Origin: Mycobacteroides abscessus ATCC 19977
Lineage (GTDB): Bacteria; Actinomycetota; Actinomycetes; Mycobacteriales; Mycobacteriaceae
Assembly: GCF_000069185.1 (NCBI RefSeq)
Contig: NC_010397.1
Coordinates: 4,464,001 to 4,528,000 of the forward strand
Length of the DNA: 64,000 nucleotides
Direction of reading: 5' to 3'
Every line of letters starts with the position of its first letter. The stretch's first letter is position 1. The translations under genes and the position numbers were made by a program. The notes under the pieces were generated by a model. That model was not told where the DNA came from. It made no database searches and worked only from the letters and a program-made list of their open reading frames with translations. Below, one piece after another: positions 19,587 to 28,200 of this stretch.

Positions 19587-20015
19587 ATGAGCAATTTGGT
19601 GTGGACACGCCGCAGCCCGTTCGCAGAATTCGATGCCCTGGTACGCCAGTCGTTCGGCCCCGCCACAAGCTGGCCGACCCCCGGTTTCGTCCCTTCAGCG
19701 GACGTGGTCAAGGACGGCGACGACGCCTTGGTGCGCCTCGATCTACCTGGCGTTGACGTCGGAAAGGACGTCACGGTCGAGGTTGAGCGTGGCACGTTGG
19801 TGGTATCCGGCGAGCGTCGCGACGAGCGCGCCGAGCAGACCGAAGGTCGCACGCTGCGTGAGGTCCGGTACGGCACGTTCCGCCGCACCTTCACCCTGCC
19901 CACACACGTGACCGGTGATGCGATCTCGGCGAGCTACGACGCAGGCATCCTGACCGTCAAGGTCGCCGGTGCGTACGCCAACGCCGCGGCCCAGAAAATC
20001 GAGATCACCACGTAG
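19587..20015 (+). CDS. hsp20: Hsp20/alpha-crystallin small heat-shock protein (Acr2-like)
   Basis: 142 residues from the ATG at 19587 behind GAGGAGAGA. The alpha-crystallin domain runs from about residue 35 (PSADVVKDGDDALVRLDLPG) to residue 138, with the GTLVVSGERR strand and the C-terminal GILTVKVAG. It would hold unfolding proteins during heat or oxidative stress. It is the counterpart of M. tuberculosis Rv0251c, and like it is preceded by an HspR-type inverted repeat. A 14-bp hairpin follows the stop. Confidence 0.93.
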   Translation: MSNLVWTRRSPFAEFDALVRQSFGPATSWPTPGFVPSADVVKDGDDALVRLDLPGVDVGKDVTVEVERGTLVVSGERRDERAEQTEGRTLREVRYGTFRRTFTLPTHVTGDAISASYDAGILTVKVAGAYANAAAQKIEITT

Positions 20016-20025
20016 TCGGCACCCA

Positions 20026-20059
20026 CGAGAGGCCCGCGCTATCCGGCGCGGGCCTCTCG
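20026..20059. terminator. Strong hairpin, bidirectional terminator
   Basis: A perfect 14-bp stem (20026-20039 with 20046-20059) encloses a 6-base loop between the convergent hsp20 and desaturase genes. It extends into the desaturase 3' end. No U-tract follows, as is common in mycobacteria. Confidence 0.8.
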
Positions 20060-21007
20060 CTTCCGGGCTTCGCGCGCGAGCATGCGGTCGCGCTGTTCTT
20101 CGAACTTGACCACCTGCCCCTTCAAATCTTCCACGTACGCAGCCAACTGATCACGACGCGCTTCGCCCTTGGCGCTGAAGTCATTCCGCTCGAAAATTCG
20201 CCACTTACGCAGGTTCGGCGTCACCACTTCGTCGAGATGTTGGCGCGGGTCATAGATGCCATGCTTGGCCATCAGCACGCCGTTGCGACGGAAGTTGGGC
20301 ATGCCCTGTCCCGGCATACGAAAGTTTTCGATCACCGCTCCGATCGCATCGAGTGCCTGATCCGGAACGAGATCCAGTGCGGCGCTGCACATATTGCGAT
20401 AGAAGATCATGTGCAGGTTCTCGTCGGCGGCAACCCGCTGCAACATCCGGTCCGCGACTGGGTCGTCACACACCTTGCCGGTGTTGCGATGGCTCACGCG
20501 GGTCGCCAGTTCCTGCAGCGTGGTGTAGGCCACCGATAGCAAGAAATCAGTCTGGTGCACCGACTCTTCTTCATCGGTCGCGTCGAAGCCCGCTGTCATG
20601 TGCTCCATGCGGGCGCGCTCCAGGGCGACGGGGTCAACACCGCGGGTGACCACGAGGTAGTCGCGGATGACGATGCCGTGCCGGTTCTCCTCAGCGGTCC
20701 AGCGACCGACCCAGGTACCCCAGGCACCGTCGAGACCGAAGTACTTGGCGGCCTGTCGGTGATACGAGGGCAGGTTGTCCTCGGTGAGCAAATTGGTGAT
20801 CATCGCAGCCCTGGCGACCTCACTCAGCTGCGACTGCTCCGGGTCCCAGTCGTCGCCGCCCATCTGCGCGAAATTGCGGCCCCGGTCCCAGGGAACATAG
20901 TCATGCGGGTGCCATTCGGTAGCCACCGCCAAATGCCGATTGAGATTGGTTTCAGCAATGGGCTCCAGCTCGCTGAGCATCTCGATGTCAGTCAGCTCTC
21001 TCGGCAT
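20039..21007 (-). CDS. Acyl-ACP desaturase (DesA-like di-iron enzyme)
   Basis: 322 residues from the ATG at 21005-21007, preceded by AAGGTGAA. The ferritin-like di-iron ligands appear as the EENRHG and DENLH motifs, with LLTEDNLPSYHRQ contributing the first glutamate. It inserts a double bond into an ACP- or CoA-bound fatty acyl chain, as plant-type stearoyl-ACP desaturases do. The C-terminal 40 residues form a charged helix. Its link to neighbours is not evident; it converges on hsp20 and shares its terminator. Confidence 0.92.
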   Translation of the reverse strand: MPRELTDIEMLSELEPIAETNLNRHLAVATEWHPHDYVPWDRGRNFAQMGGDDWDPEQSQLSEVARAAMITNLLTEDNLPSYHRQAAKYFGLDGAWGTWVGRWTAEENRHGIVIRDYLVVTRGVDPVALERARMEHMTAGFDATDEEESVHQTDFLLSVAYTTLQELATRVSHRNTGKVCDDPVADRMLQRVAADENLHMIFYRNMCSAALDLVPDQALDAIGAVIENFRMPGQGMPNFRRNGVLMAKHGIYDPRQHLDEVVTPNLRKWRIFERNDFSAKGEARRDQLAAYVEDLKGQVVKFEEQRDRMLAREARKREARAG

Positions 21008-21350
21008 TTCACCTTGTCTTTCGCATTGAAACCCCAAGCCCTCGGACAGGGTAACTTATCTGAGCAATGCTTCGATCTGCTTGCTGGCGGCACGCGATGG
21101 CAGGCAACTTCCACCCCGACCCCGCCGCCGGACGAGCCACTACGGCTGTTTCGACCCCCGCAACAGGGCAACAGCTTCAGACAGCCCCGATATTCGAACC
21201 GGCTTCGCAGCACCCTAACCCGGCGAGAGCAACATCACTAATGCGCCCCTGCTGCGGCCTGTCGCACAATTGATCCTCTAGGCGGCACATTCGACCGCTC
21301 GGTACTTTGGGTAAACAAAGCAGCGTGATCGCCAATGAAAGGTGCAGTGA
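21008..21350. other. Intergenic stretch between desaturase and cutinase-like gene
   Basis: This 343-base divergent interval has no convincing gene; short frames lack ribosome sites and family features. The only small structure I see is CTTTG-N6-CAAAG near 21305-21320, shortly before the cutinase-like start. Promoters for both flanking genes presumably lie here. Confidence 0.6.
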
Positions 21351-22102
21351 GTGCGAATAGCCATGCGTTACCCAGCCTGTGCCGTCACCGCATTCGCCAC
21401 GCTGTTTGGCGGCTACGGCATGCAGTCGCCACCGGCCGCACAGGCAGCAAGCTGCACTGATATCGATCTGGCATTCGCGCGCGGTACCAACGAGCCGGCA
21501 GGCCTCGGCGACGTCGGCAGTCCTTCACCGACGCGGTCCAGAAACAGCTCAAGGGCGCCAAGGGGATGAGCATCTCCACCTACGGAGTGGACTATCCCGC
21601 GAGCATCGATTTCATTCAGGCCGGAAAGGGTTCCGACGACCTGAGCAAGCACATCCAGAAGACCGCCGCCGACTGCCCGAAGATGAAGTTCGTCGTCGGC
21701 GGATACGCCCAGGGCGCCGCGGTGGTGGATGTGCTGCTGGGCAACACCCCGCCTGGGACCTACACCTTTACCAACCCCCTGCCGGCCGGGCTGGAGGACC
21801 GCATTGTCGCCATCGTGCTCTTCGGGGACCCCAAGAACATCCGGCCGCCGGGCGTAGATGCCAACCTCGCGATTCGAGATGAATTGCTGCACAAGGTAAT
21901 TGATGTATGTAATCCAGGAGACTTCTTCTGCGACCCGCAAGGTGGCGACATCATCTCCCACACCACCTATGCCAAGGACAAGCTCACTGACGGCGCGGCC
22001 GATACCGTGGTCCAAAGACTGGTCGCACTGTTGGGTCACCGCTGCAAGGGCGCCGACGGGCAGTCCACGGACAGCGCCACCACCTGCTCGCCCACCGCGT
22101 GA
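21351..22102 (+). pseudogene. Cutinase-family protein, frameshifted and lacking the Ser nucleophile
   Basis: Two overlapping frames give one cutinase-like protein. The first (GTG at 21351, AAAGGTG ribosome site at 21338-21344) encodes a signal peptide with AQA-like cleavage and CTDIDLAFARGTNEPAGLGDVG; the second resumes in the +2 frame and runs to 22102. A single-base deletion near 21513-21519 accounts for the shift, since the restored frame reads SFTDAVQKQLKGAKGMSIS. The nucleophile motif GYSQG is instead GGYAQGAAVVD (Ala for Ser), while the Asp (CNPGDFFCDP) and His (SHTTY) regions remain. It may be a pseudogene, a sequencing error, or a non-catalytic secreted homologue. Confidence 0.75.
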
Positions 22103-22116
22103 CCAAGGAAGGCCGA

Positions 22117-22845
22117 ATGCGCAGACGCACGTTCCTCCGTTCCAGCTCCGTAGCGTTGCCCGCCGCGGCATTGGGTCTCACCACGGCCGGGAGCGCGCAT
22201 GCGGACGTGCGTCCCACCGGATCAATCGCCTACCCTTTCAGCACGATTCAGGTGCCGACCAGCAGCGCACCCTGGACGCTGGAGGTACATCGAGCCGCAC
22301 TGCTGGTGCACGATATGCAGCACTATTTCGTGAAAGCCTATGCGCCGCAGGACGATCCCATCGGGACAGTACTAAAGAACATCAAGAGCCTGCTCGACAC
22401 CGCGCATACACACCAGATGCCGGTGTACTACTCGGCACAACCCGGCGGCATGACGAAAGAGCAGCGTGGGCTCTTTGGCCAGCTCTATGGTCCCGGCATG
22501 CCCGACGACGACACCGAGCGAGCCATCGTCGACCCGCTGGCTCCCACGGCGGCAGATACCGTTCTCACCAAATGGAAGTACAGCGAGTTCTTCCGCTCCG
22601 ATCTGCTGGAGATCCTGCATGACGCCAACCGGGATCAGCTGATTCTCGCCGGCGTCTACGCTTTTTCCGGAATCACCGCAACCTCTACCGACGCGGTTCA
22701 GAACGATATCCAGGCATTCATCGTCGCCGATGCCGTGGCGGACTATACGTCCACCGGACACAACCAGGCGCTCGCCTGGTGCGCGGAACGAACCGCCAGA
22801 ATCTTGACCACGCGCTCGGCGCTGGGTGCGCTGAACAACTCGTGA
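22117..22845 (+). CDS. Tat-exported isochorismatase-fold hydrolase
   Basis: 242 residues from the ATG at 22117 (AAGGAAGG just upstream; a GTG at 22099 overlaps the cutinase stop). The N-terminus is a Tat-type signal, RRRTFLRSSS followed by a hydrophobic region ending AHA. The isochorismatase fold follows, with the catalytic Asp in ALLVHDMQHYF and the Lys in LTKWKYSEFF. At the site where cysteine hydrolases carry Cys after GVYA-x-x-G, this protein has Ile (FSGITAT). Export of this normally cytoplasmic fold is unusual. Substrate unknown. Confidence 0.85.
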   Translation: MRRRTFLRSSSVALPAAALGLTTAGSAHADVRPTGSIAYPFSTIQVPTSSAPWTLEVHRAALLVHDMQHYFVKAYAPQDDPIGTVLKNIKSLLDTAHTHQMPVYYSAQPGGMTKEQRGLFGQLYGPGMPDDDTERAIVDPLAPTAADTVLTKWKYSEFFRSDLLEILHDANRDQLILAGVYAFSGITATSTDAVQNDIQAFIVADAVADYTSTGHNQALAWCAERTARILTTRSALGALNNS

Positions 22846-22860
22846 CCGTCTGCCGATACG

Positions 22861-22899
22861 ACAAAGGCCGCCCGCGCAATTGCTGCGGGCGGCCTTTGT
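22861..22899. terminator. Strong hairpin, bidirectional terminator
   Basis: A perfect 15-bp stem (22861-22875 with 22885-22899) and a 9-base loop separate the convergent isochorismatase-fold gene (ending 22845) from ahpD (ending 22907). The stem ends in AAA/TTT, giving short U-runs in both directions. Confidence 0.88.
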
Positions 22900-22906
22900 A
22901 CGTTGC

Positions 22907-23434
22907 TTAGACGAGCGCGGGCACCGTGGCCAGCGCCTGAGCGACCCCGGCGACGATCGCCGCGATCTTCAGGGCCTCGAGTACCTGCTCACGGGTCAGC
23001 CCGGCCTCGCGCAGCACCTTCTCGTGAGAGCCGACGCAGTAATGGCAACCGTTGATGGTCGAGACCGCGAAGGACCACAGTTCGAACTCGGACTTGTCAA
23101 CGCCCGGGTTCCCGATGATGTTCATCCGCAGTCCCGGCCGCAGGTCGTCATAGGCGCCGTCGAGGAATCCGCGCCCGCGGTAAAAGACATTGGTCATCGC
23201 CATGATCGATGCCGCGCCCAGTGCCGCGTCGAGGGCCTCGGGCGTCAGAATGCCCGCGGCCTCCTCGCGAATCTCCTTGAACACCTGCTCGTTTCGGGTG
23301 GCGGCCGCCGTCGCGACGAGAGTGCCCCAGAGCTGGCTCTGCGAGAGCACGGTGCCGCGAGCGACCGTGCCCAGATTGAGCTTGAGGTCCTTGGCGTACT
23401 CCGGCAGCGCTTCCTTCAGGTTTTCGATAGACAC
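22907..23434 (-). CDS. ahpD: Alkyl hydroperoxide reductase D
   Basis: 175 residues, GTG start with AGGAGGG about 12 bases upstream. The AhpD active-site motif CHYCVGSHE (CxxC near residue 130) is intact. AhpD re-reduces AhpC using lipoyl carrier proteins in the mycobacterial peroxide defence. It lies 15 bases downstream of ahpC in one operon. Confidence 0.96.
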   Translation of the reverse strand: MSIENLKEALPEYAKDLKLNLGTVARGTVLSQSQLWGTLVATAAATRNEQVFKEIREEAAGILTPEALDAALGAASIMAMTNVFYRGRGFLDGAYDDLRPGLRMNIIGNPGVDKSEFELWSFAVSTINGCHYCVGSHEKVLREAGLTREQVLEALKIAAIVAGVAQALATVPALV

Positions 23435-23449
23435 AGTTACCCAACCCTC

Positions 23450-24037
23450 CTAGACGCCTGCGCTCATCAGCTCGCCCGCGTTGATGGTCGGGTCGCCCTT
23501 GCGCCAGTTGCAGGCGCACAGCTCGTCGGACTGCAGCGCGTCAAGCACGCGGAGCACCTCGTCCACGTTGCGGCCCACGGAACCTGCCGTGACGGAGACG
23601 AACTGAATGATGTTGTCGGGGTCGACGATGAAGGTGGCGCGGTCGGCCACACCATCGGCGTTCAGCACACCCGCCGCCTCCGCCAGCTCGCGCTTGAGGT
23701 CGCTGAGCATCGGGAACGGCAAGGTCTTGAGATCCTCGTGCTGAGCACGCCACTGGAAGTGGACGAACTCGTTGTCCACCGAGGCACCCAGCACCTGAGT
23801 GTCGCGGTCGGCGAACTCGTCGTTCAGACGGCCGAACGCGGCGATCTCGGTGGGGCACACGAAGGTGAAATCCTTGGGCCAGAAGAAGATCACACGCCAC
23901 TTGCCAGGGTGGTCATCGCTGGTCACGGTAGTGAAATAGTCGTCGGGCTGCTGTGCGTTCACCTTCGACAGGTCGCCGCCGATGACCGCAGTGAGGTTGT
24001 ATGCCGGGAATTCATCGCCGATGGTGCGCAGAGTCAC
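23450..24037 (-). CDS. ahpC: Alkyl hydroperoxide reductase C (peroxiredoxin)
   Basis: 195 residues, GTG start behind AAGGAGAATC. The peroxidatic Cys lies in FTFVCPTEIAAF and the resolving Cys in DELCACNWRKGD. It reduces H2O2, organic peroxides and peroxynitrite. It is divergent from oxyR, whose product is the expected activator, with ahpD downstream. Confidence 0.97.
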   Translation of the reverse strand: MTLRTIGDEFPAYNLTAVIGGDLSKVNAQQPDDYFTTVTSDDHPGKWRVIFFWPKDFTFVCPTEIAAFGRLNDEFADRDTQVLGASVDNEFVHFQWRAQHEDLKTLPFPMLSDLKRELAEAAGVLNADGVADRATFIVDPDNIIQFVSVTAGSVGRNVDEVLRVLDALQSDELCACNWRKGDPTINAGELMSAGV

Positions 24038-24119
24038 GATTCTCCTTCACGTATTCGCTGAATGCTTACTGGCACCATCGTGCCGGAAATCTTTCCAAAA
24101 TAAAACGTGATTGTTGGCA

Positions 24120-24131
24120 CTATATTGATAG
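24120..24131. promoter_or_regulatory. CTATATTGATAG dyad in ahpC-oxyR interval
   Basis: CTAT-N4-ATAG lies three bases before the oxyR ATG in the 97-base divergent interval. The interval also holds GGCAC-N4-GTGCC at 24071-24084. OxyR sites are AT-rich LysR-type dyads, so this region is the likely binding area; the exact box is inferred. Confidence 0.45.
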
Positions 24132-24133
24132 GT

Positions 24134-25072
24134 ATGTCCGATCGTAGTTATCAGCCAACAGTCGTCGGCCTGCGCGCCTTCGTGGCTATCGCACGTAAAC
24201 GCCATTTCGGCAGTGCGGCCGGCGAGCTCGGCGTGAGTCAGCCCTCACTTTCGCAGGCCCTGTCCATGCTCGAAGAGGGACTGGGCGTGCGGCTTGTCGA
24301 ACGCAACACCCGCAAGGTGCTACTCACTCCCGAAGGCGACGCGCTACTGGAGAAGGCTATCTCCGCGCTCAATGCCGTTGACGAATTCACTTCTGCGGCA
24401 AGCGGCGTTCGCGATCCGTTTGCCCAGACGTTGCGGCTGGGACTGATACCCACCGTGGCCCCTTACGTGCTCCCCATGGTGCTCAGCGGGCTGTCCCGCG
24501 AGTTCCCCGAGATGTCGCTGCGGGTTACCGAGGACCAGACCCACCGGCTGCTGCGATCGCTGTCCGACGGGACCCTGGACGTCGCGGTGATGGCGTTGCC
24601 CGTGCAAACCCAGGGCATGGCTGAGATACCCATGTATCGGGAGGACTTCGTCCTGGCCCTACCGTCCGGTCACCCCCTTGCCGGCAGCAAGAATGTGGAG
24701 CCGGCAGATCTGGCCGATATGCCACTGCTGTTGCTGGACGAGGGCCATTGCCTACGCGATCAGGCCCTGGAGGTGTGCCAGCTCGCCGGGGTGCGCCCCG
24801 ATCTGGGCCACACCCGCGCGGCCTCGCTGGCCACCGCCGTGCAATGCGTCGAGGGTGGTCTCGGAGTCACGCTCATTCCGGGCACCGCGGTCACCGCCGA
24901 GACCGCCAGCGGCGGTTTGGCCACCGCAACGTTCGCCGCGCCGGTACCCGGCCGGCGGATCGGTTTGGTGTATCGCGCGATCAGCGCGCGCGAGGACGCC
25001 TACCGGCGGCTGGCCGAACTGCTTACCCGACTCGTGTCGGCCGTGCATCCGGTGACGGCCGACGCGGCCTAA
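24134..25072 (+). CDS. oxyR: OxyR hydrogen-peroxide-responsive regulator
   Basis: 312 residues from the ATG at 24134. LysR helix-turn-helix ([20 protein letters not shown]) followed by the regulatory domain. The redox Cys pair is present in [12 protein letters not shown], equivalent to Cys199 and Cys208 of E. coli OxyR. Intact oxyR next to ahpC is typical of fast-growing or non-tuberculous mycobacteria; it is degenerate in M. tuberculosis. The stop overlaps the convergent lyase gene by four bases. Confidence 0.95.
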   Translation: MSDRSYQPTVVGLRAFVAIARKRHFGSAAGELGVSQPSLSQALSMLEEGLGVRLVERNTRKVLLTPEGDALLEKAISALNAVDEFTSAASGVRDPFAQTLRLGLIPTVAPYVLPMVLSGLSREFPEMSLRVTEDQTHRLLRSLSDGTLDVAVMALPVQTQGMAEIPMYREDFVLALPSGHPLAGSKNVEPADLADMPLLLLDEGHCLRDQALEVCQLAGVRPDLGHTRAASLATAVQCVEGGLGVTLIPGTAVTAETASGGLATATFAAPVPGRRIGLVYRAISAREDAYRRLAELLTRLVSAVHPVTADAA

Positions 25073-25824
25073 CGCCAGCGTCCGAGAATCTCCTCGGCAC
25101 GCGCCGACAGCGCCCTCTGAAAGAACGGACCGAAGCTGATACGTCCGACCCCCAGCGGGCCGAACGACGCGGGGTCATCGACGTCGGGAACGGCAATGGC
25201 GTTCACCGGCAGCGGAAGCTCAGAGGTCAAGCGGCGCTGCACATCCGGATCATGGCGTCCCACCGGGTAGAGCGAGTCGGCGCCTGCCTCCGCAGCCAGC
25301 TTCAACCGAGCGATGGCCCGATCCACCCGGTCCGACTCCTCCCCGATCTGCCGCAAGAGGACATCGGTGCGTGCATTGATTACCACCGGAACGCCTGACT
25401 GATCGGCGGCAACACGAAGTGCGCCAACAAGGTCCGCGTGCTCCTGGGGCTCGCGAAGGCGCCCGCCCTCGCTGTGCACAGTGTCCTCGATGTTCAATCC
25501 GACAGCACCCGCCTCGATCAGTCCCTCGATGAGTCGTTGTGCCGTTTGTGCGTAGCCGGACTCGATATCCACCGAGACCGGCAGGTCCACCGCCGCGGTG
25601 ATCTGCGAGACCCGGGCCACCACATCGTCGAATGACATGCCCTCGGCATCGGCCTTGCCCACCGAATCCGCGAGCGGATGTGAGCCCACCGTAAGCGCCG
25701 CAAATCCGGCGTCCGCGGCCAACTTGGCCGACCACGCGTCCCACACCGTCGGGAGGAACACCGGATCGCCCGGGACGTGAAGCGACTTGAGCAGCGAGGC
25801 CTTGGCGGCGAGGTCGGTCGACAT
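25069..25824 (-). CDS. Isocitrate lyase/PEP mutase-family lyase
   Basis: 251 residues from the ATG at 25822-25824. A TIM-barrel protein of the ICL/PEPM superfamily: [28 protein letters not shown] (metal site), [13 protein letters not shown] and INARTDVLL. Members include methylisocitrate lyase-like and oxaloacetate-hydrolase-like enzymes; the active-site Cys motif KxCGH of isocitrate lyase is absent. It lies 29 bases after the GntR gene, as the last gene of the four-gene minus-strand unit of the catabolic cluster. It probably cleaves a 2-hydroxy or 2-oxo dicarboxylate. Confidence 0.87.
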   Translation of the reverse strand: MSTDLAAKASLLKSLHVPGDPVFLPTVWDAWSAKLAADAGFAALTVGSHPLADSVGKADAEGMSFDDVVARVSQITAAVDLPVSVDIESGYAQTAQRLIEGLIEAGAVGLNIEDTVHSEGGRLREPQEHADLVGALRVAADQSGVPVVINARTDVLLRQIGEESDRVDRAIARLKLAAEAGADSLYPVGRHDPDVQRRLTSELPLPVNAIAVPDVDDPASFGPLGVGRISFGPFFQRALSARAEEILGRWR

Positions 25825-25853
25825 GCCTACATCCAACCCCGTCGAGCGCGGAT

Positions 25854-26540
25854 TTACTCCACCGATCCCGGATCACGACGTGCCATGAGGCGCGTGACCG
25901 CATCATGCATGTGCTCGTCAATGAGTCGATACGCGGCGGGCGCATCACCGGCACCGATGGCCGCACACAGCACTTCGTGCTCACGCACCTGCTCGGAGAG
26001 ATCCGGATAGGCGCCCTGCAGCTCGCCCAGCAGCATCCGCGTCTCCAACAGCAGTGTGCGCATGGCGCGGCGCAGCCGGGGGCTTCCCGAGCAGTCGACC
26101 AACACCTCGTGGAAGTCTTGATCGGCATCGGTGACGGCGACGACATCGCCGCGCGCGGCTGCCTCGGTCATCACCGCCACCGGAACCAGAAGCCTCCGGT
26201 ATGCGGTGACGGTGTCCCCGGTCATGATGCACTCCAGCGCCGCTCGCTCGATGGCTGACCGTGACCGGTAGACGTCCAGCACGTCGTCGTCGGTCAGTTC
26301 AATGACGAAAATTCCGCGATTGCGCTCACTGCGCAGCAGACCCTCGGACACCAAGCGCTGCATGGCTTCGCGCAGCGGCCCGCGAGATACCGCGAACTGC
26401 GCTGCCAACGACGCCTCACCCAGCTGCGCGCCGGGCGCCAGCACACCACGCATGATCGCGATCCGCAGCCGCTCGGCGATCAACTCCGCGGTCGACTGCC
26501 TCTCCAGGGGTGCAAACTCCTCAGGTACCAGTGTCGTCAT
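25854..26540 (-). CDS. GntR-family regulator (FadR/FCD subfamily)
   Basis: 228 residues from the ATG at 26538-26540 behind GGAGACAAC. The N-terminal winged helix (AERLRIAIMRGVLAPGAQL, then AAQFAVSRGPLREAMQRL) is followed by an all-helical FCD domain with the metal-binding pattern DQDFHEVL ... EHEVL ... DEHMHDAVTRL. FCD regulators sense organic acids. It overlaps the racemase-fold gene by 20 bases and is embedded in the catabolic cluster. GATTGTTGACAATC at both divergent promoters matches the usual FCD operator form (TTGT-N2-ACAA). Confidence 0.93.
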   Translation of the reverse strand: MTTLVPEEFAPLERQSTAELIAERLRIAIMRGVLAPGAQLGEASLAAQFAVSRGPLREAMQRLVSEGLLRSERNRGIFVIELTDDDVLDVYRSRSAIERAALECIMTGDTVTAYRRLLVPVAVMTEAAARGDVVAVTDADQDFHEVLVDCSGSPRLRRAMRTLLLETRMLLGELQGAYPDLSEQVREHEVLCAAIGAGDAPAAYRLIDEHMHDAVTRLMARRDPGSVE

Positions 26541-27258
26541 GTTGTCTCCTGAAAAGCCGCCCCAAACCCGAAACATCGGGCACCTCGTCGATTAATCGCA
26601 AACCTTCCCACACCGTCACCTGGTTCGCGGTCAATACCACCTTGTCCAGTCGCGATTCGAGCCGTTCGACATGCGCGATCGTGTGCATGGCGGTATCCGG
26701 GATCAGCAGCGCCTGGGCCTCCGGGTGATCATTGGCCCCGGCCAGCTCGTCAACCTGGTGCGCGGTGAGCCGGCCCACCTCCGCGGCGGTGTCGATGCCG
26801 GCCTCGCCCATCGATACCACCTCGATATCGTGTGCGGCCAGAAACGCCACGAACAGCTCCGCGATATCCCGCGGGTAGCTCGCGGCCACTGCCACCTTCG
26901 AGACTCCCAGCGCAACAGCGGCATTGACGAAGGCGAACGAGGTGCTGGACGCCGGCGTCCCACTCTGTTCCGACAAACCCGCCACCTGCTCTGCCGCTCC
27001 TTGCGGGCCATAGACAAAGCTGCCCGAGGTGCAGGCCCATACGACGGCTCCCGGCTCATGAGGCCGCAACAGCCGCGCTCCCTCGGCAAGTCTCTCGGGA
27101 CTTCCGAGGTCCAGTAACTCGGGCACGGCATGCAGATCGGTGCCATAGATGTGCACCACGGGGAAGTTCATGTCGAGCTGCCGCGCCACCAACGGGTAAT
27201 CCGACTCGGCGGCGTGATCCGGGTAGATGAACCCCACCGTCGGGCGAATGTTAGTCAC
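26521..27258 (-). CDS. Asp/Glu racemase-fold enzyme (maleate isomerase/AMDase-like), copy 1
   Basis: 245 residues from the GTG at 27256-27258, with GGAGGAGGTTCAA directly upstream. The first catalytic Cys is in VVWACTSGSFVYGPQGA. The second, usually in a strand such as FVSCTN, is replaced by ALLIPDTAMHT, so the two-Cys mechanism is not possible. Single-Cys members include arylmalonate decarboxylase-like enzymes. It overlaps the neighbouring copy by eight bases, indicating duplication and divergence within one operon. Confidence 0.82.
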   Translation of the reverse strand: MTNIRPTVGFIYPDHAAESDYPLVARQLDMNFPVVHIYGTDLHAVPELLDLGSPERLAEGARLLRPHEPGAVVWACTSGSFVYGPQGAAEQVAGLSEQSGTPASSTSFAFVNAAVALGVSKVAVAASYPRDIAELFVAFLAAHDIEVVSMGEAGIDTAAEVGRLTAHQVDELAGANDHPEAQALLIPDTAMHTIAHVERLESRLDKVVLTANQVTVWEGLRLIDEVPDVSGLGRLFRRQHDDTGT

Positions 27259-28015
27259 TTGAACCTCCTCCTCCGAATACATCGCGGAGCCACCGGCCGG
27301 GCCCCATCATGGGAAGACTCATCCGGTCCAGGCAGGCCCAGATGGTCAGTTGGTTGGCCGTCAGCACCGGCTTGCCCAACAGCTGCTCCAGCGGGTCGAT
27401 CACGTCATAGGTGCGCAGATTGGTACAGCTGACGAAGATCGCCTCCGCATCAGCGGTGTCGGCCGCCAGTATCCGTTCGGCCACAGTGCGATAGTTGACC
27501 TTCCAGATGCCGCCGCCCAAGCCCAGATGGTCCGTTCGCACCACGGTTACCCCCAACTCCCCCAGGAATTTTGCGAGCAGCTCGGTCAGCTCGGCGTCAT
27601 ACGGAGTGATGACGCTGATGCGATTGATGTTCAGCGCGGTCACCGCCTCGGCCAGCGCTCCCGACGTAGTAACCGCGGACTTGGCGCCCGCCGCCATGAT
27701 CGCATCCACCAGCTCCCGCTCATGCTGGACCCCACGGATGAAACTTCCCGAAGTACACAGGTAGGCAACAACTTCGGGCTCAACATGCAGCACATCTCGG
27801 GTGGCCGCCTGTAGGTGAGAGGTATTGGACACCAGCTCGGCCATGGCCCGACTCACCGGCACCGGCTCGTACGGCGTACGGGCAAGATGCAGCGACACTT
27901 CTGCCGGAACCCAACGCCAGAGCTCGCGTTCCAGCGCCAAGTCGAAGGGCGCGATGATACCGATGCCACGCTGATCCGCCGACTCAGCGAAGTCGGGAAG
28001 AGACGAGAAATCCAC
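27251..28015 (-). CDS. Asp/Glu racemase-fold enzyme (maleate isomerase-like), copy 2
   Basis: 254 residues. Both catalytic cysteines of the superfamily are present: VVAYLCTSGSFIRG and AIFVSCTNLRTYDVIDPLE. This fits maleate cis-trans isomerase or ectoine-pathway EutA-like enzymes. It is the first gene of the minus-strand unit starting at the palindrome-bearing promoter (28108-28121). The exact reaction cannot be read from the sequence. Confidence 0.85.
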   Translation of the reverse strand: MDFSSLPDFAESADQRGIGIIAPFDLALERELWRWVPAEVSLHLARTPYEPVPVSRAMAELVSNTSHLQAATRDVLHVEPEVVAYLCTSGSFIRGVQHERELVDAIMAAGAKSAVTTSGALAEAVTALNINRISVITPYDAELTELLAKFLGELGVTVVRTDHLGLGGGIWKVNYRTVAERILAADTADAEAIFVSCTNLRTYDVIDPLEQLLGKPVLTANQLTIWACLDRMSLPMMGPGRWLRDVFGGGGSSD

Positions 28016-28107
28016 CGGCAGGACCTAACACTCGCAGCATCGCTCTACGCCTGAGCCAGACCTGGTCATTTCCGACGCTCTTCGCGCACGCAGCTCATCG
28101 CAACTCA

Positions 28108-28121
28108 GATTGTTGACAATC
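28108..28121. promoter_or_regulatory. GATTGTTGACAATC operator, copy 1
   Basis: GATTGT and ACAATC flank a TG centre, giving a 14-bp dyad in the divergent interval between the racemase-fold gene (start 28015) and the D-2-hydroxyacid dehydrogenase (start 28201). The identical 14-mer recurs at 32372-32385. The FCD-type GntR protein at 25854-26540 is the likely binder. Confidence 0.8.
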
Positions 28122-28200
28122 ATACGATATCTCCATACGGTGTCAACGTGAGCGCGCGCCCGAATGTCGCGGATGACAGCTTGCGCGAAGACGGACAGCC

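Noticed and set aside
21067..21273. Small plus-strand frame in the 343-base intergenic region
   Set aside because: No ribosome site, low-complexity Pro/Ala/Thr composition, no recognised family.
22880..24061. Plus-strand open frame of about 390 codons
   Set aside because: It is the complement of ahpC and ahpD, whose active-site motifs are intact.
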